A stretch of 64,000 nt of DNA from Agrilutibacter niabensis (GCF_042657165.1 NZ_JBHSNJ010000012.1:434001-498000); one strand, 5' to 3'; shown: positions 54,423 to 64,000, counted from the first letter of the stretch. Program-made: numbers and translations. Notes: a model not told the origin generated them from the sequence alone.

Positions 54423-54976
54423 AGGTCATCGAAACCGACCTGCCAGGCTGCGTCGTGATCGAACCGCAGGTGTTCGGCGATTCGCGCGGATTCTTTTTCG
54501 AATCGTTCAACAGCGACAAGCTCGCGGCGCACGGCCTGCATCCGGCTTTCGTCCAGGGCAATGTTTCCTCGTCCACCCAGGGTGTGCTTCGCGGGTTGCA
54601 CTACCAGTGGCCGAATCCGCAAGGCAAGTATGTCTCCGTCATCGAAGGCGAGGTGTGGGACGTCGCCGTCGACATCCGCCGCGGTTCGCCAACGTTCGGC
54701 AAGTGGACGGCAGTCGTGCTCAGCGCGGAAAACAAGCGGCATTTCTGGATTCCCGAAGGCTTCGCCCATGGCTTCGTCGTCCTGAGCGAGCGGGCGGTAT
54801 TCACCTACCTGTGTACGGCGACCTATGACGCCAAGGCCGATGCCGGCATCCGCTGGGATGATCCGTCGCTCGCCATCGACTGGCCCGTGAGCGATCCCCG
54901 GCTCTCCGACAAGGATGCGCGCGCGCCCCTCCTGGCGGAGGTTGCAGGAGACCGGTTGCCGGTCTTCGCGGGTTGA
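54419..54976 (+). CDS. rmlC: dTDP-4-dehydrorhamnose 3,5-epimerase
   Basis: A 185-residue cupin epimerase, third step of the rhamnose pathway. RGLHYQWPNPQGK includes the catalytic histidine (about residue 61), and VAVDIRRGSPTFGKW and WIPEGFAHGF are family marks. Its ATG overlaps the rmlA stop, and rmlD starts four bases after its own stop, showing tight operon coupling. Confidence 0.95.
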   Translation: MKVIETDLPGCVVIEPQVFGDSRGFFFESFNSDKLAAHGLHPAFVQGNVSSSTQGVLRGLHYQWPNPQGKYVSVIEGEVWDVAVDIRRGSPTFGKWTAVVLSAENKRHFWIPEGFAHGFVVLSERAVFTYLCTATYDAKADAGIRWDDPSLAIDWPVSDPRLSDKDARAPLLAEVAGDRLPVFAG

Positions 54977-54980
54977 GCGC

Positions 54981-55883
54981 ATGAAAATCCTGCTGCTGGG
55001 CGGCAACGGCCAGGTCGGTTTCGAATTGCAGCGCAGCCTGGCGCCCCTGGGCGATCTCACGGTAACCACGCGCAGCGGCGAATTGCGGGAAGGCGTAGCG
55101 TGCGAGGCGCTCGATATCCATGCGCTGGAGTCATTCAAGCCGCTGTTCGACCGGATCGCACCGGATATCGTGGTGAATGCCACCGCGCATACCGCCGTGG
55201 ACCGGGCCGAAGACGAACCCGAGCTTGCGTTCCGTGCCAACGCCGAAGCACCCGCCGAACTGGCCCGGCTCTGCGCCGCGCGCGGCACCGGCTTCGTGCA
55301 TTACTCGACCGACTACGTCTTCGACGGTACGGCGAACATCCCCTATCGGGAGGGAGATCCGACCGCGCCGCTTGGGGTGTATGGCGCCAGCAAGCTCGCG
55401 GGCGAGCAGGGTGTCCAGGCGAGCGGAGCGCAACACCTCATCCTTCGCACGGCCTGGGTGTATGCCACTCGCGGCAGCAACTTCCTGCGGACGATGCTGC
55501 GCCTCGGCGCCGAGCGTGATGAGTTGCGCGTCGTTGCCGACCAGCGAGGCTGCCCGACGCCAGCCTGGCTGATCGCCGACATCACGGCGCAGGTTCTCGG
55601 ACAGGGGATCGGACGATCGGGCGTGCGTCATCTTGTCGCCCGAGGCGATACCACGTGGCACGGATTCGCCGAGGCCATCTTCGACGAAGCGCTTGCCCAC
55701 GGGCTGATCTCCCGGCGTCCGCGCGTGGTTCCCATCACGACGGCGGACTATCCAACCCGCGCACAACGCCCTGCCTATTCCGTGATGGATACGGCGTTGC
55801 TCTGTGCCGAATACGGCGTGTCGCTGCCAGGCTGGCGCGAGGCCCTCGCCAGCACGCTCGGCCGCGCCCCGTCAGTGGGCTGA
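54981..55883 (+). CDS. rmlD: dTDP-4-dehydrorhamnose reductase
   Basis: A 300-residue SDR that completes dTDP-L-rhamnose. It has GGNGQVGFEL for NAD(P)H, STDYVFDG, and the Y-x3-K in YGASKLAGE, plus the C-terminal RPAYSVMDT typical of RmlD. It is the last rml gene; the peptidase gene 98 bases downstream has its own leader and may have its own promoter. Confidence 0.95.
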   Translation: MKILLLGGNGQVGFELQRSLAPLGDLTVTTRSGELREGVACEALDIHALESFKPLFDRIAPDIVVNATAHTAVDRAEDEPELAFRANAEAPAELARLCAARGTGFVHYSTDYVFDGTANIPYREGDPTAPLGVYGASKLAGEQGVQASGAQHLILRTAWVYATRGSNFLRTMLRLGAERDELRVVADQRGCPTPAWLIADITAQVLGQGIGRSGVRHLVARGDTTWHGFAEAIFDEALAHGLISRRPRVVPITTADYPTRAQRPAYSVMDTALLCAEYGVSLPGWREALASTLGRAPSVG

Positions 55884-55981
55884 ATCGCGGCCCGATGGTA
55901 GCCTTGCCGGCGGGGAACCGGCTCGAGATGCGCGACGCCGGGCAGCGGGCGGTACCGTCTTTCATAGTTTGGGGAAATCGG

Positions 55982-57964
55982 ATGAAGCAAGTGGCTTTGG
56001 CCCTGGCCTTGATGCCCGGGATCGCCGCCGTTCCGGCGACGGCGGCGGTGAACGTGGATGCCTACGTAAAGAAGGACTCGTTCAACCAGATCAAGATCTC
56101 GCCAGACGGCAAGTACTACGCCGCTTCGGTGCCGCTCGCGGATCGTACGATGCTGGTAGTGCTCGAGCGTGCGACCAACAAGATCACCGGCTCGTTCAAG
56201 TTGCCGGTGAACAATCACGTCGCCACCTTCCGCTGGGTAAACAATGACCGGGTGGTCATCAGCGTGGCCGAGAAGTTCGGGCAGTTGGACATGCCTCAAC
56301 CGACCGGTGAACTCTTCGCGATCGGAGCGGACGGAAGCAAGCCGGAAATGCTCGTGGGCTATCGCGTCAACGACGGTGGCCTCAGCACCACCATCAAGCC
56401 GAAGAAGGACAACGCCAAAATCTGGGGCTATCTGGTGGACAGCCTGCCAGCCGACGAGCGATCGGTTCTGATTTCCGCCCAGCCGTACTCCAGCAGCGAT
56501 CCCTACTCCAGCGCCGAAAAGCTCGACACCTACACGGGGCGCCTGACCCGGGTGGCAAAGGCGCCGGTACGTGCCGCGAGTTTCCAGGCCGACAACCACG
56601 GTGTCGTCCGCTTCGTGACCGGCTCCAATTCCGACAACGCGCGCCGCCTGTACTACCGCACGGGCAACGGCGCGGAGTGGGAGTTGCTGAACGTGGAATC
56701 GGAGACGCGAGGCGCTGAAGTTCCGATCGGCTTTTCGGCTGACGACAAGATCGCCTACTTGCTTGTTGAACAGAAGGAGGGTCCCGACGCGCTGGTGGCG
56801 CTCGATCTGGAAACCCGCAAGCGGACGGAAGTGCTGCGCGACGACGATGTCGATCCTGCAGGCGTGATCTACCGCAATGGAACGCGTGTCCCGGTCGGCC
56901 TGCACTTCATGGACGGCAAGCCGCGCACGGCGTTCCTGGACGAAAAATCGCCTGAAGCGAGGCTGCACCATGGCCTCGAAGCGGCCTTCGCCGGCAGTGC
57001 CGTCGAGATAACCTCGCAGACGGCGGATGGCGGGCTTGCGCTGGTCAAGGTGTCCAGCGACCGCAACCCCGGCGACTTCTACCTGTTCGACACCGCGGCC
57101 AAGAAGGCTGCGCATGTCATTGCGAGCCGTGATTGGCTCGACCCCGAGGAACAGGCGCCGGTGCAGCCCGTCAAACTCGCGGCACGCGACGGCCTGGCGT
57201 TGCACGGTTACCTCACGACTCCCAAGGGCAGCAGCGGCAAAGGTTTGCCACTGGTGGTGATGCCGCACGGCGGTCCTTACGGCGTCCAGGACGTCTGGGG
57301 ATTCGACGACGACGCTCAGGTGCTGGCCGCAGCCGGCTATGCCGTCCTTCAGCTTAATTACCGAGGCTCCAGCGGTTATGGTCGGGCCTTCTTGCAGGCC
57401 GGCGGTCGCGAGTGGGGCGGCAAGATGCAGGATGACCTGACGGATGCCACCCGCTGGGCGATCGCCCAGGGCATTGCCGACAAGTCGCGCATTTGCCTGT
57501 ACGGAGCCAGCTACGGTGGCTATGCCTCGCTCATGGGCGTGGCAAAGGAGCCCTCGCTTTATGCCTGCGCAGTCGGATATGTCGGTGTCTACGACCTTCC
57601 AAAGAGAGTGAACGACTACACACGTGACAGCGCACGTGACGGCAACTGGTCGAAGGACTGGATTGGGAATGGGGCCGATCTCAGTGCCGTTTCGCCCAAC
57701 CGGCTGGCAGATCGCATCAAAGTGCCGGTGTTCTTGGCCGCGGGCGGTGAGGACGAACGGTTCGAACACAGCAAGATGATGGAGGCTGCGTTACGCAAGG
57801 CCGGTGTTCCGGTGGAGACGCTCTACTACGACACCGAAGGCCACGGCTTCTATAAGCCAGAGCACCAGAAGGAGTTCTACACGCGCTTGCTGGCCTTCCT
57901 GTCGCGCAGCCTCGGCGGTGGCGTGGCCATGACGCCTGCTTCCGGAAGCAATACCGGAAAGTGA
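55982..57964 (+). CDS. exported S9-family peptidase (acylaminoacyl-peptidase-like), copy 1
   Basis: A 660-residue secreted serine peptidase: signal peptide 1-21, an N-terminal beta-propeller (about 30-400) and an alpha/beta hydrolase C-terminal domain. The nucleophile is in GASYGGYAS, the aspartate follows in GGEDERF, and the histidine is in EGHGF near the C-terminus. S9 enzymes cleave short peptides. It is a paralog of the next gene, to which it aligns over its whole length, so the pair is a tandem duplication. The ATG at 55982 starts the signal peptide; an upstream open frame enters rmlD. Confidence 0.92.
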   Translation: MKQVALALALMPGIAAVPATAAVNVDAYVKKDSFNQIKISPDGKYYAASVPLADRTMLVVLERATNKITGSFKLPVNNHVATFRWVNNDRVVISVAEKFGQLDMPQPTGELFAIGADGSKPEMLVGYRVNDGGLSTTIKPKKDNAKIWGYLVDSLPADERSVLISAQPYSSSDPYSSAEKLDTYTGRLTRVAKAPVRAASFQADNHGVVRFVTGSNSDNARRLYYRTGNGAEWELLNVESETRGAEVPIGFSADDKIAYLLVEQKEGPDALVALDLETRKRTEVLRDDDVDPAGVIYRNGTRVPVGLHFMDGKPRTAFLDEKSPEARLHHGLEAAFAGSAVEITSQTADGGLALVKVSSDRNPGDFYLFDTAAKKAAHVIASRDWLDPEEQAPVQPVKLAARDGLALHGYLTTPKGSSGKGLPLVVMPHGGPYGVQDVWGFDDDAQVLAAAGYAVLQLNYRGSSGYGRAFLQAGGREWGGKMQDDLTDATRWAIAQGIADKSRICLYGASYGGYASLMGVAKEPSLYACAVGYVGVYDLPKRVNDYTRDSARDGNWSKDWIGNGADLSAVSPNRLADRIKVPVFLAAGGEDERFEHSKMMEAALRKAGVPVETLYYDTEGHGFYKPEHQKEFYTRLLAFLSRSLGGGVAMTPASGSNTGK

Positions 57965-58051
57965 CTTTCGGCCATCTGCTGCCGGTCTTGAAGGGGCGCC
58001 TGCCAAGCGGGCGCCCGCGATGCGCCAACGAGAAAGAGAAGGGAATCTGAA

Positions 58052-60022
58052 ATGAAACCAACCCAAGCCATCGTGCTGGCACTTCTGCTGGCGGGCGCCC
58101 CGGCCCTGGCGAACACGTCGACCGGCGTCGACGTGGACGCCTTCATCCGCAAGGACGTCTTCAACGACATCCAGATCTCGCCCGACGGGCAGTACTACGC
58201 CGCTACCGTGCCGCGCGAGGATCGTACGATCCTGGTCATCCTGCGCCGCAGCGACAACGAGATCACCGCCAGCGTCGACGACGGCAGGAACACCCACATC
58301 GCCGGCTTCGTGTGGGTTTCCAAGGAGCGCCTGCTGGTCACCATGGCGCGCAAGTTCGGGGCGCTGGACCAGCCCGCACAGACCGGCGAGCTGTACGGCA
58401 TCAACGTCGACGGCAGCCGCGCGGGCGTGCTGGTGGGTGGCAGCGCCAAGTCCCAGAGTTCGATCAAGAGCCAGTCCGTCGTGGCCTCGCTCGTGGACGA
58501 CCTGCTGCAGGATGACGAGAACGTCATCATTTCCACCGATCCGTATGCGGGCAATGCGCACACCCTTGCCGAGCGCATGAATGTGCGAACCGGTCGTCGC
58601 ACCACGGTCGCGCGCTCGCCGGTGGTCAACGCCGGTTTCACGACCGACATCCATGGCGTCGTGCGCTTCGCCGTCGGCGCGGCGTCCGACCGGAAGGCCA
58701 AGCTCTACTACCGCGCCGGCGAGGATGCGGAGTGGACGCTGGTGAACGACGAGGCGACGACGGGCCTCAGCATGAGCGCGATCGGTTTTTCCGCGGACAA
58801 CAAGGTCGCGTACCTGGAAGCCCAGCAGGAAAAAGGTCCCAACGCGATCCTGGCCTACGACGCCGCCACGGGCCAGCGGACCACACTGCTGCGCGACGAC
58901 GATTCCGACCCGAGTGGCATCATCCGTGACGCCCGTGGTGCGGTGGTCGGCGCCAGCTTCTACGACGGGCGTCGCCGCAATGCGTTCTTCGACGAATCCT
59001 CGGCGGAAGCGCGCATGTACCGCGGCCTTGAGCAGGCCTTTTCGGGCCAGGCCGTGCTCGTCACCTCCCGCACGGCGGACGGCCGCCAGTTGATGGTGCA
59101 CGTCTGGAGCGACCGCGATCCGGGCGATTTCTACGTGTTCGATACCGCCACCAGCCGGGCCGAGCACGTCGTGGCCAGCGGCGCATGGCTGGACCCGGCG
59201 CGCATGGCTTCGATGCAGCCGATCCGTGTCACCGCGCGCGATGGCGTCGCACTTCACGGCTACCTGTCGGTGCCGCAGGGATCGACGGGCAAGGGCCTGC
59301 CGCTGGTGGTGCTGCCGCATGGCGGCCCCTTCGGTATCCAGGACGCCTGGGGTTTCCAGAACGAAGTGCAACTGCTGGCCCAGGCGGGCTATGCGGTGCT
59401 GCAGCTGAATTTCCGCGGATCGGGCGGGTATGGAATTTCCTTCCAGAGAGCCGGCCAGCGGCAGTGGGGGCTGGCCATGCAGGACGACATTACCGACGCC
59501 ACGCGCTGGGCCATCAAGGAAGGCATCGCCGACCCGAAGCGCGTCTGTTTGTATGGCGCGAGCTACGGCGGATATGCCTCGCTGATGGGCGTAGCGAAGG
59601 AGCCGGACCTGTACCGCTGCGCCGCCGGCTACGTCGGCGTCTATGACCTGCCGATGATGCACACCAAGGGCGACGTCGAGCGCCGTCGTGCAGGCCGTAC
59701 CTTCCTGCAGGAGTGGCTGGGCGAACCCGGAACTTTGGCCTCCACCTCGCCGAACCGCCTGGCCGATCGCATCAGGGCCCCGGTCTTCCTGGCAGCGGGC
59801 GGCGAAGACCAGCGGGCGCCGATCGAGCACAGCCGCCTGATGGAACAGGCGCTGAAAAAGGCGGGCGTGCCGGTGGAATCGCTCTACTACGACACCGAGG
59901 GGCACGGCTTCTACACCCAGGAGCACCAGCGTGAGTTCTACACGCGCCTGCTGGCCTTCCTGTCGCGCCACCTCGGCGGCGCCACGGCAGCGCCGGCCGG
60001 CGCGCCCTCGGCCGCCAAGTAA
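58052..60022 (+). CDS. exported S9-family peptidase, copy 2
   Basis: A 656-residue secreted serine peptidase, paralog of the one upstream with the same signal, propeller and hydrolase layout (nucleophile in GASYGGYAS, aspartate in GGEDQRAP, histidine in EGHGF). Sequence between the copies differs in the propeller blades and the C-terminal tail, which suggests different peptide preferences. GAAAGAGAAGGGAA precedes the ATG. It is followed by an intrinsic terminator. Confidence 0.92.
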   Translation: MKPTQAIVLALLLAGAPALANTSTGVDVDAFIRKDVFNDIQISPDGQYYAATVPREDRTILVILRRSDNEITASVDDGRNTHIAGFVWVSKERLLVTMARKFGALDQPAQTGELYGINVDGSRAGVLVGGSAKSQSSIKSQSVVASLVDDLLQDDENVIISTDPYAGNAHTLAERMNVRTGRRTTVARSPVVNAGFTTDIHGVVRFAVGAASDRKAKLYYRAGEDAEWTLVNDEATTGLSMSAIGFSADNKVAYLEAQQEKGPNAILAYDAATGQRTTLLRDDDSDPSGIIRDARGAVVGASFYDGRRRNAFFDESSAEARMYRGLEQAFSGQAVLVTSRTADGRQLMVHVWSDRDPGDFYVFDTATSRAEHVVASGAWLDPARMASMQPIRVTARDGVALHGYLSVPQGSTGKGLPLVVLPHGGPFGIQDAWGFQNEVQLLAQAGYAVLQLNFRGSGGYGISFQRAGQRQWGLAMQDDITDATRWAIKEGIADPKRVCLYGASYGGYASLMGVAKEPDLYRCAAGYVGVYDLPMMHTKGDVERRRAGRTFLQEWLGEPGTLASTSPNRLADRIRAPVFLAAGGEDQRAPIEHSRLMEQALKKAGVPVESLYYDTEGHGFYTQEHQREFYTRLLAFLSRHLGGATAAPAGAPSAAK

Positions 60023-60046
60023 GTCTTACGCGGAAAGGCCCCATGT

Positions 60047-60088
60047 AAAGGGCGGGAGTGCGCAAGCGCTCCCGCCCTTGTTTCTTTC
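60047..60088 (+). terminator. intrinsic terminator after the S9 pair
   Basis: AAGGGCGGGAG and CTCCCGCCCTT form an 11-bp stem around TGCGCAAGCG, followed by GTTTCTTTC. It lies 24 bases after the second peptidase stop. Confidence 0.8.
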
Positions 60089-60151
60089 TGACCGAACGCC
60101 CCACTGCAGCCAATGGGCACGCTCAAGATGCGCACACGCACCGGCGAAGGC

Positions 60152-62110
60152 TCACTTCACGCCGTGCATCATCCGTCGCAATAGCGGCGACACCAGGAAC
60201 GCCACCACGGCGCATCCGACGCCGAGCCACATCAGCAGCGTGAACAGGTCGGCGTACTTGGCGGCGGCCTCGGCGATGTTCATGGTTTCGCCTTCGGGCA
60301 CCTCGATCGCCGCGAGCTTGCCGAACAGCGCCGCCAGCGTTTCCGAGAACGCGGTGGCCAGGAACCAGGTTCCCATCATCAGGCTCACCACGCGCGGTAC
60401 CGACAACTGCGTCACCGCCGACAGGCCCACCGGATACAGGCACATTTCACCCAGTTCCAGCAGCAGGTAGGCGAGGACCAGCCACCAGACGCTGGCCATC
60501 TCGCCGGTTGCACCGGCTTGCTGGGCCGCAAACACCAGCGGGAGGAAGCTCAGGCCGCCGAACAACAGGCCCATCGCGGATTTCGTCGGCTTGGACGGGT
60601 CGAGCCCGCGCTTGTCGAGCCAGGCCCAGATCACCGCGAACAGCGGCGCCAGCAGCACGATGAACAGTGCGCCCAGGTAGGTGAGCGAACCCGCGCTCTG
60701 CGGCAGGACCAGCGCATCGTGCAGGAGCGCGACCAGCATCGCCGCCACCGCGATCAGGAAGAACGCCTTTGGGGCGGAGGAAGCGGGATTCCGCTCGGAG
60801 AGCGTCGAGGCCACCATGAATGCCATGGGTGCCATCAGCAGGGCGACGATCGACCACGGCCACGGAGTGCCTTCGCGCACGACCAGCGAGGGAATGAGGT
60901 CCTTGCCCATCAACCGGTCGTTGAAGGTGACCCACGAACCGTAGGTCTGCTCGTACAGCGTGTAGAAGACGAGCGCGGCGAAGATCAGCACCATCATCGC
61001 GCCCATGCGCTGGGCCTCGACCTTCGAGCATCCGCGGGTGACGAAGCCGACGTACCAGAAGCCGACGGCCAGGAACACCACCGACATCAGCACCAGGGCC
61101 AGGGTCGCTTCCTCGACGAAGAAATCGAGCACGCCGTAGCGTTGCGACAGCCAGATCACGAGGACGCCGAGCGCCGCGAAGCCGAGCAGTGACGGCGCAT
61201 GGCGCGACAACGGCAAGCGGGCGCCTTCGCCGCGGCGCCATCCGTACCACATCGTCCAGACGATTCCGGCCAACGCCATCACCACGATGCAGTAGGTCCA
61301 GCGGATCGTGGTCGGGCCAAGCTGGATCGACGTCACCGCATCCATCAGCCAGCCCACCGGCAGCAAGCCGAGCAGCGCGAGCCCGTAGATCGTCCATTCG
61401 CGGCTGCGGCTCAAGGGCGCCGGCGGTTCCGCCACGTCGCGCAGGTACCTGCGGCCCCAAAGGAACTGCACGAGTCCGAGCAGCATGCCGATTCCAGCCG
61501 CGCCGAAGCCGTACTTCCAGCCGTATCGCTGGCCCAGGTAGCCGCACACGATCGAGGCGAACAGGGCGCCGAGGTTGATGCCGGCGACAAACAGCGAGAA
61601 GCCGGAATCGCGGCGCGGATCGTTCTCCGGGTAGAGCCGGCCGACGATCGTCGACACGTTCGGCTTGAGGAAGCCGACGCCCATGATGATGAGCGACAAC
61701 GACAGGTAGAAGATCCGCAGCGCGCCTTCATCGCGGGTGACCACGCCGTTGATCGTGGTCGCGGCAGTCCCCTCGAAGGCCATGCCCGCGTGGCCGGCCA
61801 CCAGCAGCAGGCCGCCGAAGATCACGGCCTTGCGCATGCCCAGGAAACGGTCGGCAAGCAAGCCGCCGATCACCGGCACGCAGTACACCAGGCCGCCGTA
61901 GGCACCGAGCACGTCGAGTCCCGCGCGGTCGCCGAACTTGTGGTGTTGCAGCAGGTACAGCAACAGCAGCGCCTTCATTCCGTAGAAGGAGAAGCGCTCC
62001 CACATCTCGGTGAAGAAACAGACGTAGACGCCCTTGGGGTGGCCGAGGAAGTCATCGCTGGCCGTCGTGGCGGCCGGGCGGGCAGTGGCGGTAGTCGACA
62101 GGACAGACAA
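60152..62110 (-). CDS. proton-dependent oligopeptide transporter (POT/PTR2 family)
   Basis: A roughly 652-residue major-facilitator-type transporter with 12-14 or more membrane segments. The POT marks are HPKGVYVCFFTEMWERFSFYGMKALL near the N-terminus and GYLGQRYGWKYGF; a second signature lies in the region around FYTLYEQTYGSW. It imports di- and tripeptides by proton symport. No ATG lies close to the start in this frame; a TTG at 62110 with CACGGGG upstream is the best choice. It is divergent from the OPT transporter and beside two secreted peptidases. Confidence 0.85.
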   Translation of the reverse strand: MSVLSTTATARPAATTASDDFLGHPKGVYVCFFTEMWERFSFYGMKALLLLYLLQHHKFGDRAGLDVLGAYGGLVYCVPVIGGLLADRFLGMRKAVIFGGLLLVAGHAGMAFEGTAATTINGVVTRDEGALRIFYLSLSLIIMGVGFLKPNVSTIVGRLYPENDPRRDSGFSLFVAGINLGALFASIVCGYLGQRYGWKYGFGAAGIGMLLGLVQFLWGRRYLRDVAEPPAPLSRSREWTIYGLALLGLLPVGWLMDAVTSIQLGPTTIRWTYCIVVMALAGIVWTMWYGWRRGEGARLPLSRHAPSLLGFAALGVLVIWLSQRYGVLDFFVEEATLALVLMSVVFLAVGFWYVGFVTRGCSKVEAQRMGAMMVLIFAALVFYTLYEQTYGSWVTFNDRLMGKDLIPSLVVREGTPWPWSIVALLMAPMAFMVASTLSERNPASSAPKAFFLIAVAAMLVALLHDALVLPQSAGSLTYLGALFIVLLAPLFAVIWAWLDKRGLDPSKPTKSAMGLLFGGLSFLPLVFAAQQAGATGEMASVWWLVLAYLLLELGEMCLYPVGLSAVTQLSVPRVVSLMMGTWFLATAFSETLAALFGKLAAIEVPEGETMNIAEAAAKYADLFTLLMWLGVGCAVVAFLVSPLLRRMMHGVK

Positions 62111-62230
62111 GGGAAACCCCGTGTTCCAGCGCGCTGTCCATGCGCAAAGTGGGGCGAGTATAGCCACAGCCCCGCCAACTCCCGCCGTGCCCGTACGCCG
62201 GGCGGTCTGCGATACTTGGTCATCCATTAA

Positions 62231-64000
62231 ATGGGGAACTCCGTGACCAGCCCAGTCAACTCCGTGGCCGAGCCGCGTACCGAACTGACCATCCGAGCCC
62301 TGATCCTGGGCGTGATCATCACCGTGGCGTTCACTGCGGCGAACGTGTTCTTCGGCCTCAAGGCGGGACTGACCTTCGCCACTTCGATCCCGGCCGCGGT
62401 CATCTCGATGGCACTGCTGCGCAATTTCAAGGATTCGACGATCCAGGAAAACAACATCGTGCAGACCGTGGCCTCCTCGGCCGGCACGTTGTCTTCGATC
62501 ATCTTCGTCCTGCCGGGCCTGGTGATGATCGGCTGGTGGACCGGGTTTCCCTACTGGATCTCGTTCGCCATCTGCGCGCTCGGCGGCATCCTCGGCGTGA
62601 TGTATTCGATCCCGCTGCGCCGCGCGCTGGTGACGAATTCGGAGCTGCCGTACCCCGAAGGCGTGGCCTGTGCCGAAGTGCTCAAGGTCGGCAGCCCTGG
62701 CGATGACGTCACCAAGTCGGGCGTGGAGGAGAGCCGCGCCGGCCTGATGGCGGTGATCTGGGGCTCCATCGTGGCGGCGACGTTTGCGGTCGTGGTGGCC
62801 ACCCGCATATTCGCGAGCGACGTGGCGGCCTATTTCCGCTTCGGCGGGGACAAGGGGCCGGTCACCGGCTTCGATTTCAACCTGTCGATGGCGCTGTTCG
62901 CCGTAGGCCACCTGGTGGGCCTCTGGGTCGGCGTTGCGATGCTGCTGGGCGCCGTCATCGCGTGGGCATGGGCCGTGCCGCATTACTCGACGATCGCCGC
63001 GGCCGCCGGCGCGGCCGCGGACGTGGCGCAGGCGACGTGGAGCCTCAAGGTGCGCTTCGTCGGCGCGGGCACGATCGGCGTCGCCGCCATCTGGACGCTG
63101 GGCAAGCTGGTGAAGCCGGTCGTGAGCGGCCTGGCATCGGCGATGGCCGCCGCTCGCGTGCGCAAGGCCGGCAAGCTCGACACGCTGCCGCGCGTCGAGC
63201 GTGACATCCCGATCGGCCTCGTCGGCATCATCATGCTGGTGTGCTTCCTGCCGATCGCATGGCTGCTCGGCCACCTGAGCGTGCAGAGCGGGCTGGGCGA
63301 CCACATGTGGACGCTGGTCGTCGGTGGCCTGATCTATTGCGTGGTGATGGGCTTCCTGGTGTCCGCGGTGTGCGGGTACATGGCGGGCCTGATCGGTTCG
63401 TCGAACAGCCCGCTGTCGGGCATCGGCATCCTGGTGGTCATCGGCGCGGCGCTGCTGCTGGTGTTCGGGATCAAGCCGCTGATGGCGCCCGGCAATGAAA
63501 AGGGGCTCGTCGCATTCGCACTGCTGGTGACGTCGATCGTGTTCACGATCGCCGCCATCGCCAACAACAACCTGCAGGACCTCAAGACCGGCCAGCTGGT
63601 CGATGCCACGCCCTCGAAGCAGCAGTGGGCGCTGGTGGTCGGCGTCATCGCCGGCGCCGCGATCATTCCGCCCATCCTCGACCTGCTCAACCACGCCTAC
63701 GGTTTCGCCGGCACGCCGGGTGCCGACCCGTCCAAGGCATTGGCCGCGCCGCAGGCCGGCCTGATTTCGGCGCTCGCCCAGGGCGTGATCCAGAACAACA
63801 TCGACTGGAGCCTGATCCGGATCGGCGGAATGATCGGCGTGGTGCTGATCGTGCTCGACGAAGTGCTGCGCCGTACGACCAAGTCGGCGCACCTGTCGCC
63901 GCTGGCCGTGGGCCTGGGCATCTACCTGCCGACTTCGGCGACGCTGATGGTGGTGGTGGGCGCGATCGCCGGCTCGATCTACGACAAGCGTGCCGAACGC
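62231..64000 (+). CDS. OPT-family oligopeptide transporter, 3'-truncated by the window
   Basis: 590 codons are in the window with no stop; the 3' end is outside. A multi-pass protein with the OPT N-terminal mark ELTIRALILGVIITVAFTAANVFFGLKAGLT and later SELPYPEGVACAEVLKVG and SSNSPLSGIGILVV. OPT proteins import oligopeptides or metal chelates by proton symport. The ATG at 62231 is given; a GTG at 62243 with GGGGA upstream is an alternative. It lies 121 bases from the divergent POT gene and is not overlapped by any other plausible gene. Confidence 0.9.
   Translation, partial: MGNSVTSPVNSVAEPRTELTIRALILGVIITVAFTAANVFFGLKAGLTFATSIPAAVISMALLRNFKDSTIQENNIVQTVASSAGTLSSIIFVLPGLVMIGWWTGFPYWISFAICALGGILGVMYSIPLRRALVTNSELPYPEGVACAEVLKVGSPGDDVTKSGVEESRAGLMAVIWGSIVAATFAVVVATRIFASDVAAYFRFGGDKGPVTGFDFNLSMALFAVGHLVGLWVGVAMLLGAVIAWAWAVPHYSTIAAAAGAAADVAQATWSLKVRFVGAGTIGVAAIWTLGKLVKPVVSGLASAMAAARVRKAGKLDTLPRVERDIPIGLVGIIMLVCFLPIAWLLGHLSVQSGLGDHMWTLVVGGLIYCVVMGFLVSAVCGYMAGLIGSSNSPLSGIGILVVIGAALLLVFGIKPLMAPGNEKGLVAFALLVTSIVFTIAAIANNNLQDLKTGQLVDATPSKQQWALVVGVIAGAAIIPPILDLLNHAYGFAGTPGADPSKALAAPQAGLISALAQGVIQNNIDWSLIRIGGMIGVVLIVLDEVLRRTTKSAHLSPLAVGLGIYLPTSATLMVVVGAIAGSIYDKRAER

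Overview
The window is GC-rich chromosomal DNA from a gammaproteobacterium of the Xanthomonadaceae/Lysobacteraceae type (Lysobacter, Luteimonas and relatives). The evidence is marker gene content: a fused aspartate kinase/diaminopimelate decarboxylase, the MurL/MurD2 route to D-glutamate in peptidoglycan, a suf operon led by an Rrf2-type regulator, tandem secreted S9 peptidases, and a TonB-dependent siderophore receptor. Genes are tightly packed with many ATGA/GTGA overlaps. I see no rRNA, tRNA, prophage, IS element or CRISPR array. The window cuts hda at the left edge and an OPT-family transporter at the right edge.

Layout. 1-2.7 kb: 3' end of hda, a small secreted NTF2-like protein, and amgK-murU (cell-wall sugar recycling). 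2.9-14.2 kb: the whole assimilatory sulfate and cysteine pathway (cysK, cysG, cysB, cysHIJ divergent from cysD-cysNC), with repeated GCATAAG-type dyads in both divergent promoter regions. 14.2-17.5 kb: a GlsB-type membrane protein, an M20 dipeptidase, a ComEA-like protein and a HutD-like protein. 17.5-20.5 kb: a PepSY membrane protein and a siderophore receptor whose promoter carries a Fur-like dyad exactly between -35 and -10. 20.5-27.2 kb: the suf operon (sufR-B-C-D-S, a small membrane protein, a GNAT enzyme, a Rieske ferredoxin). 27.5-34.5 kb: a SET-domain methyltransferase with a lysine tail, a DUF5916-type surface protein, a non-coding array with a 21-22 base period, a PIN protein, two lipoproteins and membrane proteins. 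34.5-40.7 kb: an EF-G-like GTPase, OsmC-like protein, hydrolase, glycine-zipper protein, SDR and PhzF-like protein. 41-47.3 kb: lysC-lysA fusion, murL-murD2, and a dienelactone hydrolase. 47.4-51.6 kb: ispB, a LytTR two-component pair and a divergent AraC regulator. 51.9-55.9 kb: ssb and rmlBACD. 56-64 kb: two tandem S9 peptidases, then divergent POT and OPT peptide transporters, together a likely peptide-utilisation block.

The most unusual element is the 30677-31024 array. It holds about 16 degenerate units built on CGAGGC...GCCTCG half-sites, spaced 21 or 22 bases apart, between two convergent genes. The changing spacing breaks any reading frame but keeps helical phase, and some unit junctions have the form of an intrinsic terminator. 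I cannot match it to a known repeat family from the sequence alone.
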